64,000 nt of DNA from Pseudomonas sp. RC10 (GCF_038397775.1 NZ_CP151650.1:372001-436000), one strand, 5' to 3'; positions 27,259-34,966 are shown, counted from the first letter of the stretch. A program made the numbers and translations. Notes: generated by a model from the letters alone, not told the origin.

Positions 27259-28221
27259 ATGGCAATCCTTGATGCAGCGGCGATTGTGGGTGTCGATGTG
27301 GCGATGGCGGAACTTGTCACCGCTCAGCGTGGTGTGGATAAAACTCATTGTTTGGTCAATGAGCGAACTTCGATTCACCACTGGCTCAAGACATTGCCTC
27401 AAGGCAGTGCCATCGCCCTCGAGGCGACCAATACCTACCATCTGGACCTAGTGGAAATGGCCCATGACATGGGGCACCTGGTGTTTGTCGTCGATGCGGC
27501 ACGCGTAAGCAAATATCGAGAAAGTCTGGGCAAGCGCGCCAAAACAGATGCGTGCGATGCACATCTGCTGGCTCGCTATCTGGAAAAGGAAGGTGACGAG
27601 CTGCGTCAGTGGAGCCCGCCACCCCAGTTGCACACCCAGCTCAAGCATCTGCTGCATCGCAGGGCCTCGCTGGTCAATAGCCAGACGTCACTGCGCCAAG
27701 GCTGGAAGGATGAAAAAGACCTCAGGAAGGGGTTCGAGAAGTTGATGCGTCGCTTCAGCCATCTGATCAAAGATATCGAGAAACAGCTCAAGCAAGTGCT
27801 GATCAAGTCCGGTGAAATGGATCAGGTCAAACGTTGCCAGGGCATCGAAGGCGTCGGGTTCCTGACCGCCACAGCGCTGTTTGCGGCATTCCTTCGAGGC
27901 GAATTCAAAAACGTAGATGCGTACATCGCCTATCTGGGGCTGGATTTGCGGGTGTCGGATTCCGGGAACAAATCCGGTCGCCGCCGGCTAAGCAAGAAAG
28001 GCGACCCCGAGGTACGCCGGCTAGGCTACAACGCTTCAATGGCCGCCTGCCGATCGGCGACATGGAAACCGTATTACGAGAAGAAAATAGGCGAGGGGAA
28101 AGCCAGAACTGAAGCGTTGACGATATTGAGCAGGAAGCTCGCAGGGGTGGCCTTCTCGCTGATGAAGAAACGGGAAGAGTACGACTCTACGAAACGTTTG
28201 GGGGTTGCCCCCCAAACATAG
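27259..28221 (+). CDS. IS110-family transposase (DEDD recombinase)
   Basis: 320 residues. The N-terminal RuvC-like DEDD domain is recognisable: Asp in 'VGVDVA', Glu in 'ALEATNTYH', and the Asp pair in 'KRAKTDACDAHLLARYL'. The C-terminal transposase_20 region ('CQGIEGVGFLTATALFAA', 'YLGLDLRVSDSGNKSGRRRLSKKGD') carries the conserved Ser that is thought to act in strand exchange. GGAGG lies 7-8 bp before the ATG. No frameshift is seen, so the enzyme is probably functional. It would work with the guide RNA encoded just upstream. Confidence 0.95.
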   Translation: MAILDAAAIVGVDVAMAELVTAQRGVDKTHCLVNERTSIHHWLKTLPQGSAIALEATNTYHLDLVEMAHDMGHLVFVVDAARVSKYRESLGKRAKTDACDAHLLARYLEKEGDELRQWSPPPQLHTQLKHLLHRRASLVNSQTSLRQGWKDEKDLRKGFEKLMRRFSHLIKDIEKQLKQVLIKSGEMDQVKRCQGIEGVGFLTATALFAAFLRGEFKNVDAYIAYLGLDLRVSDSGNKSGRRRLSKKGDPEVRRLGYNASMAACRSATWKPYYEKKIGEGKARTEALTILSRKLAGVAFSLMKKREEYDSTKRLGVAPQT

Positions 28222-28224
28222 AAT

Positions 28225-28233
28225 CTCCCACAG
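28225..28233. repeat. Right remnant of the split REP palindrome
   Basis: CTCCCACAG completes the palindrome begun at 27032. The CT is shared with the left part and marks the recombination core. Confidence 0.85.
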
Positions 28234-28237
28234 ATGC

Positions 28238-28774
28238 TTATGCAGCAGCCTTCTTCAAATTCCGCTTGTGCGTGCGCCCCACTTTCCCCTCGATGCTGTT
28301 CTGCAATTTCTTGCGCATCCCCATCAGAAACGCCGCTTCGGCGGTGACGAACAGCGGGCCGATGATCAGGCCTGTGACGTCGTCGACGAACGCGGGTTTA
28401 CGACCTTCGTAATAATGACCAACGAACTGGATCGCCCAGCCGATCACGAACAGCCCGACGCCCGAGCCTAGCCAGACCAGCGTGCTTTGCTGCGCAAGGT
28501 GCGCGCCGATCCACAGAAACAGCGTCAGCACGACACCGAGGGCGATGCCCAACGGCTTGTCGAGGCGCAGGTAAAACAGCGTGGCGGCGACCGTCGCCAG
28601 CAAGGCGGGCGACAACCACAGTTCGCCCAGCGCCCAACTGCTCCAGCCAGGCCGCGACAGCAGCACCGACACGGCAAGGACGATCAGCGGAACACCGACG
28701 AAATGGGTAGCAATGTTGCGGGTATCGCGGTGGTAAGCCGCATACTGGCTGAGATGATCGATGAGGTTTTTCAT
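28238..28774 (-). CDS. Mpo1-like (DUF962) membrane protein
   Basis: 178 residues with four or five hydrophobic segments. DUF962 hallmarks are 'YAAYHRDTRNIATHFVGVPLIV' near the N-terminus and 'WAIQFVGHYYEGRKPAFVDD' near 115-135, with conserved His residues (HRDTRN..H and GH). Yeast Mpo1 of this family is an Fe(II)-dependent dioxygenase acting on 2-hydroxy fatty acids; bacterial members are largely untested. An ideal AGGAGG lies 7 bp before the ATG. A Lys-rich C-terminal tail follows. It is divergent from the Crp/Fnr-type regulator. The IS110 element sits just 13 bp beyond its stop codon. Confidence 0.82.
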   Translation of the reverse strand: MKNLIDHLSQYAAYHRDTRNIATHFVGVPLIVLAVSVLLSRPGWSSWALGELWLSPALLATVAATLFYLRLDKPLGIALGVVLTLFLWIGAHLAQQSTLVWLGSGVGLFVIGWAIQFVGHYYEGRKPAFVDDVTGLIIGPLFVTAEAAFLMGMRKKLQNSIEGKVGRTHKRNLKKAAA

Positions 28775-28878
28775 TGTTATTCCTCCTGCGTGCGTTGATC
28801 ATGCCGCTGCTTTTTGGGCCGGGGCCTGCCCGTTGGCTCAGCCTGCAATAAAACGCCTACGAGAAAAAGGAGATTCAC

Positions 28879-29592
28879 GTGACGAATGGAACGCAATGGC
28901 GCTCATGGTTGGACAACGACCACTGGTTCAATGATTTGCCCGCTGCCTTGCAGGATAGCCTGCTGACCGGCATGCGGCAGCGGCGGGTCACCCCCGGCAA
29001 ACTCATCATCAAGCGCGGCGAGCCTGCGTGTGGGCTGTATGCGCTGCTCGCGGGCTCTGTGCGCTTCAACGACGTCAAACAGCAACGTCACTGGCTATCG
29101 CCTCAAACGGCATCCAAGCGGCCGTACTGGTTTGGTGAAATCTCCCTCTTTGATGAGCGGCCCCGCCGGCACGATGTCTACGCGCAAGACCAGGTCATCC
29201 TCCTGCACATGCCGCAAGCCCCCCTTGATCACATACTCGACCACAACCCTCGCTACTGGCGCATGTTCCGGCAACTGCTGGGAAGCAAGCTCGGCCTGGG
29301 CGTTCCTGCGCGGGATGAAATGACCCTGCTGCCCACTGCCGAGCGCGTCGCGTTCCGGCTGCTCATGCTCAGCGAAGGCTACGGCGAACTTGACCGCTCC
29401 GTGCGCATCGTCTCCGTTCACGACATCCCCTCCAGCCGCTGCCTGGGCCTGACCCCGGACGTCATCGAACGCGTGCTGACCGATTTCGCATCACGAGGAA
29501 TCATCCGTCGGGATCATGATTTCATCAGCGTGCTGGATTCGGAAAAGCTGCGCAGGACAGCGCGGCATCGGTTGACGCAGTTGCTCGCCTGA
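28879..29592 (+). CDS. Crp/Fnr-family transcriptional regulator
   Basis: 237 residues. The start is GTG with AAAGGAGA 6 bp upstream. An N-terminal cyclic-nucleotide-binding-like beta barrel is visible ('GKLIIKRGEPACGLYALLAGSVRF', 'FGEISLFDERPRRHDVYAQDQVILL'), then a dimer helix and a C-terminal winged helix ('LGLTPDVIERVLTDFASRGIIRR'). No Cys cluster for an Fe-S centre is present, so it is not Fnr-like in sensing. The effector is unknown. Its target may be the divergent DUF962 gene across the 104-bp spacer (inference). Confidence 0.85.
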   Translation: MTNGTQWRSWLDNDHWFNDLPAALQDSLLTGMRQRRVTPGKLIIKRGEPACGLYALLAGSVRFNDVKQQRHWLSPQTASKRPYWFGEISLFDERPRRHDVYAQDQVILLHMPQAPLDHILDHNPRYWRMFRQLLGSKLGLGVPARDEMTLLPTAERVAFRLLMLSEGYGELDRSVRIVSVHDIPSSRCLGLTPDVIERVLTDFASRGIIRRDHDFISVLDSEKLRRTARHRLTQLLA

Positions 29593-29629
29593 ATTTTTCC
29601 GCAGATAAAAAATTCTGTAACAACCCGCC

Positions 29630-29718
29630 CGTATTCTTTCCCTATCCCCGGCGAGCTGGGGGCAGACAGCGTGATTATCAGGGCTACTCCTTAAGGCAGG
29701 GGGTGGCCCTCTTTTTTG
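29630..29718 (+). ncRNA. Candidate small RNA with strong terminator
   Basis: In the 257-bp gap after the Crp-type gene, a GC-rich patch breaks an AT-rich background. It holds a CCCC/GGGG hairpin (29646-29662), a short linker, and a long terminator stem. There is no coding frame with a ribosome site. TATTCT at about 29633 is a possible -10 box. I do not recognise the family. It could also be the end of the upstream mRNA, but the distance of ~90 bp and the extra hairpin favour a separate transcript. Confidence 0.4.
29680..29717 (+). terminator. Intrinsic terminator
   Basis: AGGGCTACTCC (29680-29690) pairs with GGGGTGGCCCT (29700-29710) with two G-U pairs. A 9-nt loop separates the arms, and C-TTTTTT follows. 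It ends either the candidate small RNA or the Crp-type gene transcript. Confidence 0.8.
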
Positions 29719-29849
29719 GTCGCGTGATTGACTGTGTTTGCGGCATATGAATTTTGGGTATTAATAAATATCTTCTTATTCTTTTTCGAATATATGTCCC
29801 TTCCCTATACTCGCCGCCATGAACGCAAAAAGTGCAGGAGGCGAAGGCC

Positions 29850-30431
29850 GTGCATAACGAATCGATCCGTTACTTGATCGTGCCAGGCTGGCAAGGATCT
29901 GCCGAAGACCATTGGCAAACTCATTGGCAGAACAGCCTGCCCAACAGCGTGCGCGTGGAGCAGGCTGACTGGCTGAAACCTCGCCGCGAAGATTGGGTCG
30001 GTGAGTTGCAGCGAGCGATTGCCGTCGACAGTTCACCCGTGATTCTGATCGCCCACAGCCTTGGCTGTGTGACGGTGGCTCACTGGGCGCAACTGGCGCC
30101 ATTGGAAACCTTGCGACAAGTGCGCGGCGCTTTGCTGGTGGCGCCTGCGGACGTCGAGCGACCGAACTGCCCGCCGGCGATTCGTAACTTTGCGCCTATC
30201 CCTGAGCACATGCTGCCGTTCCCGGCACAGGTGGTCAGTTCCGACAACGACTCCGCCGTCAGCGCCTTGCGTGCGATGGAAATGGCCCGCAACTGGGGTG
30301 CCGAGATCGGCATTCTGAGCGGCGCGGGTCATATCAACGTGAAATCCGGCCATCAACGCTGGGAACAGGGCTTCGCTTACCTGTATCGCCTGCAAGGCCG
30401 TATCGAACAACTCACACGACGCCGCGCATGA
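29850..30431 (+). CDS. RBBP9/YdeN-family serine hydrolase
   Basis: 193 residues from a GTG at 29850, chosen because AGGAGG lies 7 bp upstream; the earlier GTG at 29832 would place that site inside the gene. The fold is alpha/beta hydrolase, with nucleophile Ser in 'ILIAHSLGCVTVAHW', Asp in 'VVSSDNDSAVS' and His in 'GAGHINVKSGH'. The RBBP9/YdeN family has an unclear natural substrate. The upstream region (29755-29815) is strongly AT-rich and resembles the other sulfur-gene promoters nearby. A terminator follows, and the AAA+ gene comes next. Confidence 0.85.
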   Translation: MHNESIRYLIVPGWQGSAEDHWQTHWQNSLPNSVRVEQADWLKPRREDWVGELQRAIAVDSSPVILIAHSLGCVTVAHWAQLAPLETLRQVRGALLVAPADVERPNCPPAIRNFAPIPEHMLPFPAQVVSSDNDSAVSALRAMEMARNWGAEIGILSGAGHINVKSGHQRWEQGFAYLYRLQGRIEQLTRRRA

Positions 30432-30487
30432 AGCCATGTTGCGTGGCGATGATCGCGTCAGAACGCACGCTGATCACGACCTTTTTC

Positions 30488-30524
30488 GCCGCAGTGAACC
30501 GACAGGCGCTGCGGCCTTTTTTTT
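30488..30524 (+). terminator. Intrinsic terminator of the RBBP9-like gene
   Basis: GCCGCAG (30488-30494) pairs with CTGCGGC (30509-30515) and is followed by a run of eight Ts (30517-30524). Confidence 0.85.
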
Positions 30525-30561
30525 AACGCTCAGGCTTTGATGGCTTGGGCGGGAGCCTGCC

Positions 30562-31386
30562 ATGAGCCCATCAGACGTACCTCAACAACCCCTCCTGACT
30601 TTTCCCGACGCTGAAAAAAGCCCCCTGAGCATCCGTGCCAAGGCGCTGGTGTTTTTCGACCCGCGCTCTCGTCGCTTGCGCGAAGAAATGGAGCAGCTTG
30701 CCCCCCTGGATTTGCCGGTCTTGATCCGCGGCGAACCTGGCACCGGTAAAGAACTGTTGGCGCGGCATATCCACCGTGGCAGTGATCGTTCGGGGTTGTT
30801 CGTCTCGGTGAATTGCGGGGCGATCAGCCCGACCTACGCCGACGCCGAGCTTTTCGGCTACGCGGCTGGTGCGCACAGCGGGTCAGCGAGTAGCAGGGCG
30901 GGATGGTTCGGTTCGGCGACAGGCGGGACGCTGTACCTCGACGAGATCGCGGACCTGCCGTTGCCGATTCAGATCAAATTGTTGTCGGCGCTGGAAAATC
31001 ACGAAGTCACCCGGGTCGGCGCCTCGCAGCCGAGTCCTGTGGACGTACGTCTTGTGGCGGCGACGAGCATTGATCTGAAACTGGCCGTTGCCGCAGGGAA
31101 GTTTCACGAGCGGCTTTATAGCTACCTGAGCGAAGGACGATTGGACCTGCCATCCCTGCGCGAGCAGCCGGGCAACATTCTGCCGTTGGCCGAGTATTTT
31201 CTGGGGATCTATAGCCAGCGCCTCGACTTCGACATGCCCCTGATCAGCGATGCCGCGCAGAAAGTGCTGGAAGCGCACTACTGGCCGGGGAATACACGGG
31301 AGCTGGAGAACGTCATTCATTTTGCGTTGCTGGTCAGCAGCGGGGCGGAGATTTTGCCGGAACATCTCAACCTTCCTTCCCGCTGA
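30562..31386 (+). CDS. Sigma54-type AAA+ protein lacking a DNA-binding domain
   Basis: 274 residues, almost only an enhancer-binding-protein AAA+ domain. Walker A is GEPGTGKE, Walker B is 'GGTLYLDEIADLP', and an arginine-finger region and sensor II ('YWPGNTRELENVIHFAL') are present. Two features are unusual. The sigma54-contact loop that normally reads GAFTGA reads GAHSGS. The protein also stops after the AAA+ domain with no C-terminal Fis-type helix-turn-helix, and has no receiver or GAF domain in front. The sequence resembles the SfnR/MsuR group linked to sulfur use, which fits the neighbours. It could act as a partner or inhibitor of a full-length regulator, or activate from solution. Confidence 0.8.
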   Translation: MSPSDVPQQPLLTFPDAEKSPLSIRAKALVFFDPRSRRLREEMEQLAPLDLPVLIRGEPGTGKELLARHIHRGSDRSGLFVSVNCGAISPTYADAELFGYAAGAHSGSASSRAGWFGSATGGTLYLDEIADLPLPIQIKLLSALENHEVTRVGASQPSPVDVRLVAATSIDLKLAVAAGKFHERLYSYLSEGRLDLPSLREQPGNILPLAEYFLGIYSQRLDFDMPLISDAAQKVLEAHYWPGNTRELENVIHFALLVSSGAEILPEHLNLPSR

Positions 31387-31403
31387 CCGTTGAGCTAATC
31401 ACC

Positions 31404-31496
31404 CGTGGGAGCTGCCGGAGCTGTGCGACGGCCGCGAAATCGGTGTGTCAGACAGACCGCATTCGCCAGCGTCGTAACCTCCGCAAGCTCCCACAG
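31404..31496. repeat. REPIN-like inverted pair, 'GTGGGAGCTGCCGGAG' type
   Basis: GTGGGAGCT and AAGCTCCCACAG face each other across ~70 bp, with GACGGCCGCGAAATCGG between. Only short outer arms match the other REPs. It starts 18 bp after the AAA+ gene. The rest of the 371-bp gap to the MetQ-like gene is AT-rich promoter DNA. Confidence 0.6.
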
Positions 31497-31622
31497 GACC
31501 GTGTTCGGGGCAGAATGTTGAGTTATCTGGAAAACGCCGACGGCCGCGAGAGCGCTGACGTAGAGCCATTTGGAGATCATGAGAGATGGCCAAAAGCCTT
31601 CTGAGAACCAAAAAGCATAACG

Positions 31623-31652
31623 ATTCGCTTAAAAAGTATTGTCTCGGAATAA
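31623..31652 (+). promoter_or_regulatory. AT-rich motif shared with the oscA promoter
   Basis: ATTCGCTTAAAAAGTATT followed by GAATAA aligns with ATTCTTAAATAGTATT...GAATAA at 22577-22603. It lies about 105 bp before the MetQ-like start. A common sulfur-starvation activator, probably CysB, is inferred. Confidence 0.4.
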
Positions 31653-31757
31653 AAAATCTCGGTAATGTCCGCATCAGCCGCCACCCCCATGGGGTCGTAC
31701 CCGCGGCACTATCTCGACAGAGTTGCCCACAAGGCGACCGGATTTTAAGGACATCGC

Positions 31758-32546
31758 ATGAAAAAGACGTTGTTGTTTACCGCACTGGCGGCTGCCCTCT
31801 CCTTTGGCGTCAACGCAGCCCAGGCTGCCGAGAAACTGGTCGTCGGCGCGACGGCCGTTCCCCACGCCGAGATCCTGAACCTGATCAAGCCTGAACTGGC
31901 CAAAGAAGGCGTGGACCTGGAGATCAAGGTGTTCACTGACTACGTGCAGCCAAACGTGCAGTTGAACGAGAAACGTCTGGACGCCAACTACTTCCAGACC
32001 AAGCCGTACCTGGATGGCTTCAACAAAGGTAAAGGCGCCACTCTGGTGACCGGCGTGGGCGTGCACGTTGAACCGTTCGGCGGCTACTCCAAGAAGTGGA
32101 AGTCCATCGACCAACTGCCTGAAGGCGCCACCGTTGCCATTCCGAACGAAGGCAGCAACGCCGGTCGTGCGCTCCTTCTGCTGCAGAAAAACGGTCTGAT
32201 CACCCTGAAAGACCCGACCAACGCGCTGGCGACCCCGAAAGACATCGCCACCAACCCGAAAAAACTGAAATTCCGCGAGCTGGAATCCGCTCTGCTGCCA
32301 CGCGCTCTGGACCAGGTTGACCTGGACCTGATCAACACCAACTACGCGCTGGAAGCCAAACTGAATCCGAAGAAAGACGCGCTGATCATCGAAGGTGCCG
32401 ATTCGCCTTACGTGAACTTCCTCGTCACCCGTACTGACAACGCCCACACCGACGCGATCAACAAGCTGTCGAAGGCGCTGACCAGCCAGGAAGTCAAAGA
32501 CTTCATCAACAAGAAGTACGACGGTGCGGTATTGCCAGCGTTCTGA
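31758..32546 (+). CDS. MetQ/NlpA-family substrate-binding protein
   Basis: 262 residues with a Sec signal peptide ending in 'NAAQAAEK'. There is no lipobox Cys, so it is periplasmic rather than a lipoprotein. The NlpA fold shows in 'VVGATAVPHAEILNLIKPELAKEGVDLEIKVFTDYVQPN' and 'LDANYFQTKPYL'. Relatives bind methionine or other small S compounds. No ATPase or permease gene is adjacent, so it must share a transporter, perhaps the MetNI-like pair at 47305-49066. AAGGA lies 8 bp before the ATG. The neighbouring sulfur genes suggest an organosulfur ligand. Confidence 0.88.
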   Translation: MKKTLLFTALAAALSFGVNAAQAAEKLVVGATAVPHAEILNLIKPELAKEGVDLEIKVFTDYVQPNVQLNEKRLDANYFQTKPYLDGFNKGKGATLVTGVGVHVEPFGGYSKKWKSIDQLPEGATVAIPNEGSNAGRALLLLQKNGLITLKDPTNALATPKDIATNPKKLKFRELESALLPRALDQVDLDLINTNYALEAKLNPKKDALIIEGADSPYVNFLVTRTDNAHTDAINKLSKALTSQEVKDFINKKYDGAVLPAF

Positions 32547-32570
32547 TGTTGTAGCAGCAGCTGATATCTC

Positions 32571-32658
32571 TGTAGGAGTGAGCTTGCTCGCGATGGCGGC
32601 TGAAGAGTCATCATTGCAGTGCCTGACCTAACGGTTCGCGAGCAAGCTCACTCCTACA
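32571..32658. repeat. REPIN, 'GTAGGAGTGAGCTTGCTCG' type
   Basis: Inverted arms with a ~40-bp spacer, 25 bp after the MetQ-like gene. Confidence 0.9.
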
Positions 32659-32689
32659 AAGTCCGCCGTATGCCGGAAAAGAGTCGAGC

Positions 32690-32842
32690 TCACTGACCCA
32701 CGTTTTTCACGCCGACGGCTCGTACATGCGTCGGCGTTTTTGCATCCGCGTTCAAGGCTCGGCGCAGGGCGATGAGCAATTTCACATTGTCGTCCAGCCC
32801 TTTGTCGGACGAGTGATCGTTGAAGCCTACGCGTTCCGGCAT
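32690..32842 (-). CDS. Small protein of unknown function (50 aa)
   Basis: The ATG at 32842 has a strong GAGGA site 6 bp upstream and opens a 50-residue frame (MPERVGFNDHSSDKGLDDN.., ending VKNVGQ). It is mostly polar, with one amphipathic helix around 'DDNVKLLIALRRALN'. There are no Cys or membrane segments. It is divergent from the TauD-like gene across a 263-bp AT-rich spacer. Near its 3' end an ACGCCGACG/CGTCGGCGT hairpin (32709-32737) is followed by Ts on the opposite strand, so it doubles as a terminator for + strand transcripts from the MetQ-like gene. I do not recognise the family. The good ribosome site is the main support. Confidence 0.5.
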   Translation of the reverse strand: MPERVGFNDHSSDKGLDDNVKLLIALRRALNADAKTPTHVRAVGVKNVGQ

Positions 32843-33105
32843 GATCGTTCCTCTTTTTCTTATCTCTGGAGAGCGCCTCGGGTCGCAGCGAGCAAGGCTG
32901 CGAGGCAGGAGATAGACACGCATTTTGCCTTTCGGGTTCGTGGCTAAAGATAAGAATTTGGTATCCGGACCGTTACCGATACTGGCATTGCGCCGTCGCT
33001 AGTTCTTTCAGCGCTATCCATATGCCGTAACGATATTTAAATTTCCCTTCTTATATCTATAAAGTCCCGACTTCTCAGTCACACCATTCTGGAGTCGGAG
33101 TTCTC

Positions 33106-34002
33106 ATGCCAGCAGCCTCCCAAGCTTCCACGTCCGCTCAAGCGCCGAGTCAGCAGTTCGATGTGCGTCCATTCGCCGAAAAGGTGGGCGCAGAAATCGT
33201 CGGACTGGACCTGTCCCGCCCGCTGAATGACGCAGACTTCGCCCGCGTACACCGCGCGCACCTGGATCACCACGTTGTCGTGTTCCGCGATCAGCAGATC
33301 ACGCCGCAGCAACAGATCGATTTCAGCCGCCGTTTTGGCGTGCTGCAGATTCACGTGCTCAAGCAGTTCCTGCTCGCCAACCACCCTGAAATCCTGATCG
33401 TTTCCAACATCGTTGAAAACGGTCAGCCGGTGGGTCTGGGCGACGCCGGTAAATACTGGCACTCGGACCTGTCCTACAAAGAGCTGCCGAGCCTCGGCTC
33501 GATGCTTTACGCCCAGGAACTGCCGAGCGAAGGCGGCGACACATTGTTCGCCGACATGCATCAGGCATGGGAAACCTTGCCTGAGCACCTGCGCAAGGCC
33601 GTTGAAGGCCGCAAAGCCGTTCACAGCTACACCTCGCGCTACAGCCACGGCAAAAACGCCGAGAACTGGCGCCCGACGCTCAGCGCCGAGCAATTGGCCC
33701 AGGTCGCAGTCGTCAGCCACCCGATCGTGCGCACGCACCCGGAAAACGGCCGCAAGGCACTGTTCGTCAGTGAGGGGTTCACCACGCACATCGTGGACAT
33801 CCCGGAAGACGAAAGCCGCGCGATTCTCGAAGAGATCTACGCCCACAGCGTGCGTCCGGAAAACGTCCTGCGCCACAAATGGCAGGAGAACGACATGGTG
33901 TTCTGGGACAACCGTTCCCTGATCCACCTGGCGGGCGGCACGCCTGACCATCTGCGTCGTCGTCTGCACCGCACCACCATTCAGGGCGATGCTCCGTTCT
34001 GA
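33106..34002 (+). CDS. TauD/TfdA-family 2-oxoglutarate-dependent dioxygenase
   Basis: 298 residues. Iron ligands are His119-x-Asp121 in 'YWHSDLSY' and a distal His288 in 'RRLHRTTIQG', with nearby Arg residues for 2-oxoglutarate. 'PFAEKVGAEIVGLDLSRPL' is the usual TauD-type start. Such enzymes hydroxylate sulfonates or sulfate esters next to S, releasing sulfite or sulfate. The sequence differs clearly from both TauD of E. coli and AtsK, so the substrate is open. It leads an operon with an ABC transporter for a sulfonate-like compound. The AT-rich upstream region (33025-33065) fits a sulfur-starvation promoter. Confidence 0.88.
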   Translation: MPAASQASTSAQAPSQQFDVRPFAEKVGAEIVGLDLSRPLNDADFARVHRAHLDHHVVVFRDQQITPQQQIDFSRRFGVLQIHVLKQFLLANHPEILIVSNIVENGQPVGLGDAGKYWHSDLSYKELPSLGSMLYAQELPSEGGDTLFADMHQAWETLPEHLRKAVEGRKAVHSYTSRYSHGKNAENWRPTLSAEQLAQVAVVSHPIVRTHPENGRKALFVSEGFTTHIVDIPEDESRAILEEIYAHSVRPENVLRHKWQENDMVFWDNRSLIHLAGGTPDHLRRRLHRTTIQGDAPF

Positions 34003-34029
34003 TTCACACCGATTGAGGGAGCCCGCTCC

Positions 34030-34911
34030 ATGAACGCTGTTCTGCAAAGCCACACGGCTAGCAATCGCTCGAACGCGCAAGAGGCCAATCAGCCTACCGC
34101 TGAAGCGCTATTGCAAGTCCAGGGCGTCAGCCTTGAATACCGCACCCCGGAGCGCGTGGTGCGGGCCACTCATCAAGTCAGTTTCGAAGTCGACCCGGCT
34201 GACCGCTTCGTCCTCCTCGGCCCATCGGGTTGCGGAAAATCGACGTTGCTCAAGGCCGTTGCCGGTTTCATCACGCCCAGCGAAGGGCAGATTCGTCTGG
34301 CCGGTCAGCAGGTCACAGAGCCGGGGCCGGACCGAATTGTCGTGTTTCAGGAGTTCGATCAGCTTCCGCCGTGGAAGACCGTGATTGAGAACGTCATGTT
34401 CCCGCTGCTGGCCTCGCGCACCCTCAAGCGTCGCGAAGCCGAAGAGCGGGCGCGGCATTATCTGGAAAAGGTCGGCCTGAGCGCATTTGCCGACGCCTAC
34501 CCGCACACCCTGTCGGGGGGCATGAAGGCACGGGTTGCGATCGCCCGTGCGCTGGCAATGCAGCCGAAAATTCTGCTGATGGACGAGCCGTTCGCCGCGC
34601 TCGATGCCTTGACCCGTCGCAAGATGCAGGAAGAACTGCTGGAGCTGTGGGAAGAGGTGCGCTTCACGCTGTTGTTCGTGACCCACTCCATTGAAGAAGC
34701 GCTGGTCGTGGGTAACCGGATTCTGCTGCTGTCGCCGCATCCAGGCCGCGTGCGTGCCGAGATCAACAGCCATCAGTACGACCTGAAAAGCCTAGGCGGC
34801 GTGGATTTCCAGGCGTCCGCGCAGCGCATTCACCGGCTGCTGTTCGACGAAGGCGAAGCGCCTGCAGTCGAGCAGGATTTGCGGTTTCAGGATATTCGGA
34901 TCGCTTACTGA
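34030..34911 (+). CDS. ABC transporter ATP-binding protein (TauB/SsuB-like)
   Basis: 293 residues. Walker A GPSGCGKST, Q-loop 'VVFQEFDQLPPWKTV', signature 'LSGGMKARVAIARALAMQP', Walker B 'ILLMDEPFAALD' and H-loop 'VTHSIEEA' are visible. The signature with Met-Lys in place of Gln-Arg is seen in nitrate/sulfonate/taurine ATPases. It follows the dioxygenase by 27 bp with GGGAG upstream. The permease gene is 176 bp downstream, separated by a REPIN. Confidence 0.92.
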   Translation: MNAVLQSHTASNRSNAQEANQPTAEALLQVQGVSLEYRTPERVVRATHQVSFEVDPADRFVLLGPSGCGKSTLLKAVAGFITPSEGQIRLAGQQVTEPGPDRIVVFQEFDQLPPWKTVIENVMFPLLASRTLKRREAEERARHYLEKVGLSAFADAYPHTLSGGMKARVAIARALAMQPKILLMDEPFAALDALTRRKMQEELLELWEEVRFTLLFVTHSIEEALVVGNRILLLSPHPGRVRAEINSHQYDLKSLGGVDFQASAQRIHRLLFDEGEAPAVEQDLRFQDIRIAY

Positions 34912-34966
34912 CAGCGCAGCGGATACGCGAATTGAACATCACCGAACGCCCGGATTGAACGCGCCT

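Larger units (their letters stand above)
27055..28224 (+). mobile_element. IS110-family insertion sequence (about 1,170 bp) inserted in a REP palindrome
   Basis: The boundaries are read from the disrupted REP: the dinucleotide CT occurs on both sides (27053-27054 and 28225-28226) and no longer target duplication is visible, as expected for IS110-type recombination at a 2-bp core. The ends carry subterminal 7-bp inverted repeats, TATGTTT (27057-27063) and AAACATA (28214-28220). The element has a 204-bp non-coding left end, one transposase gene, and only 3 bp after the stop. It matches the known habit of Pseudomonas IS110 elements (ISPpu9/ISPpu10-like) of targeting REP sequences. The element looks intact and could be active. 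Confidence 0.88.

Noticed and set aside
33106..34002. Naming the dioxygenase gene tauD or atsK
   Set aside because: Iron ligands fit the family, but the sequence differs broadly from both, and the substrate cannot be read from it.
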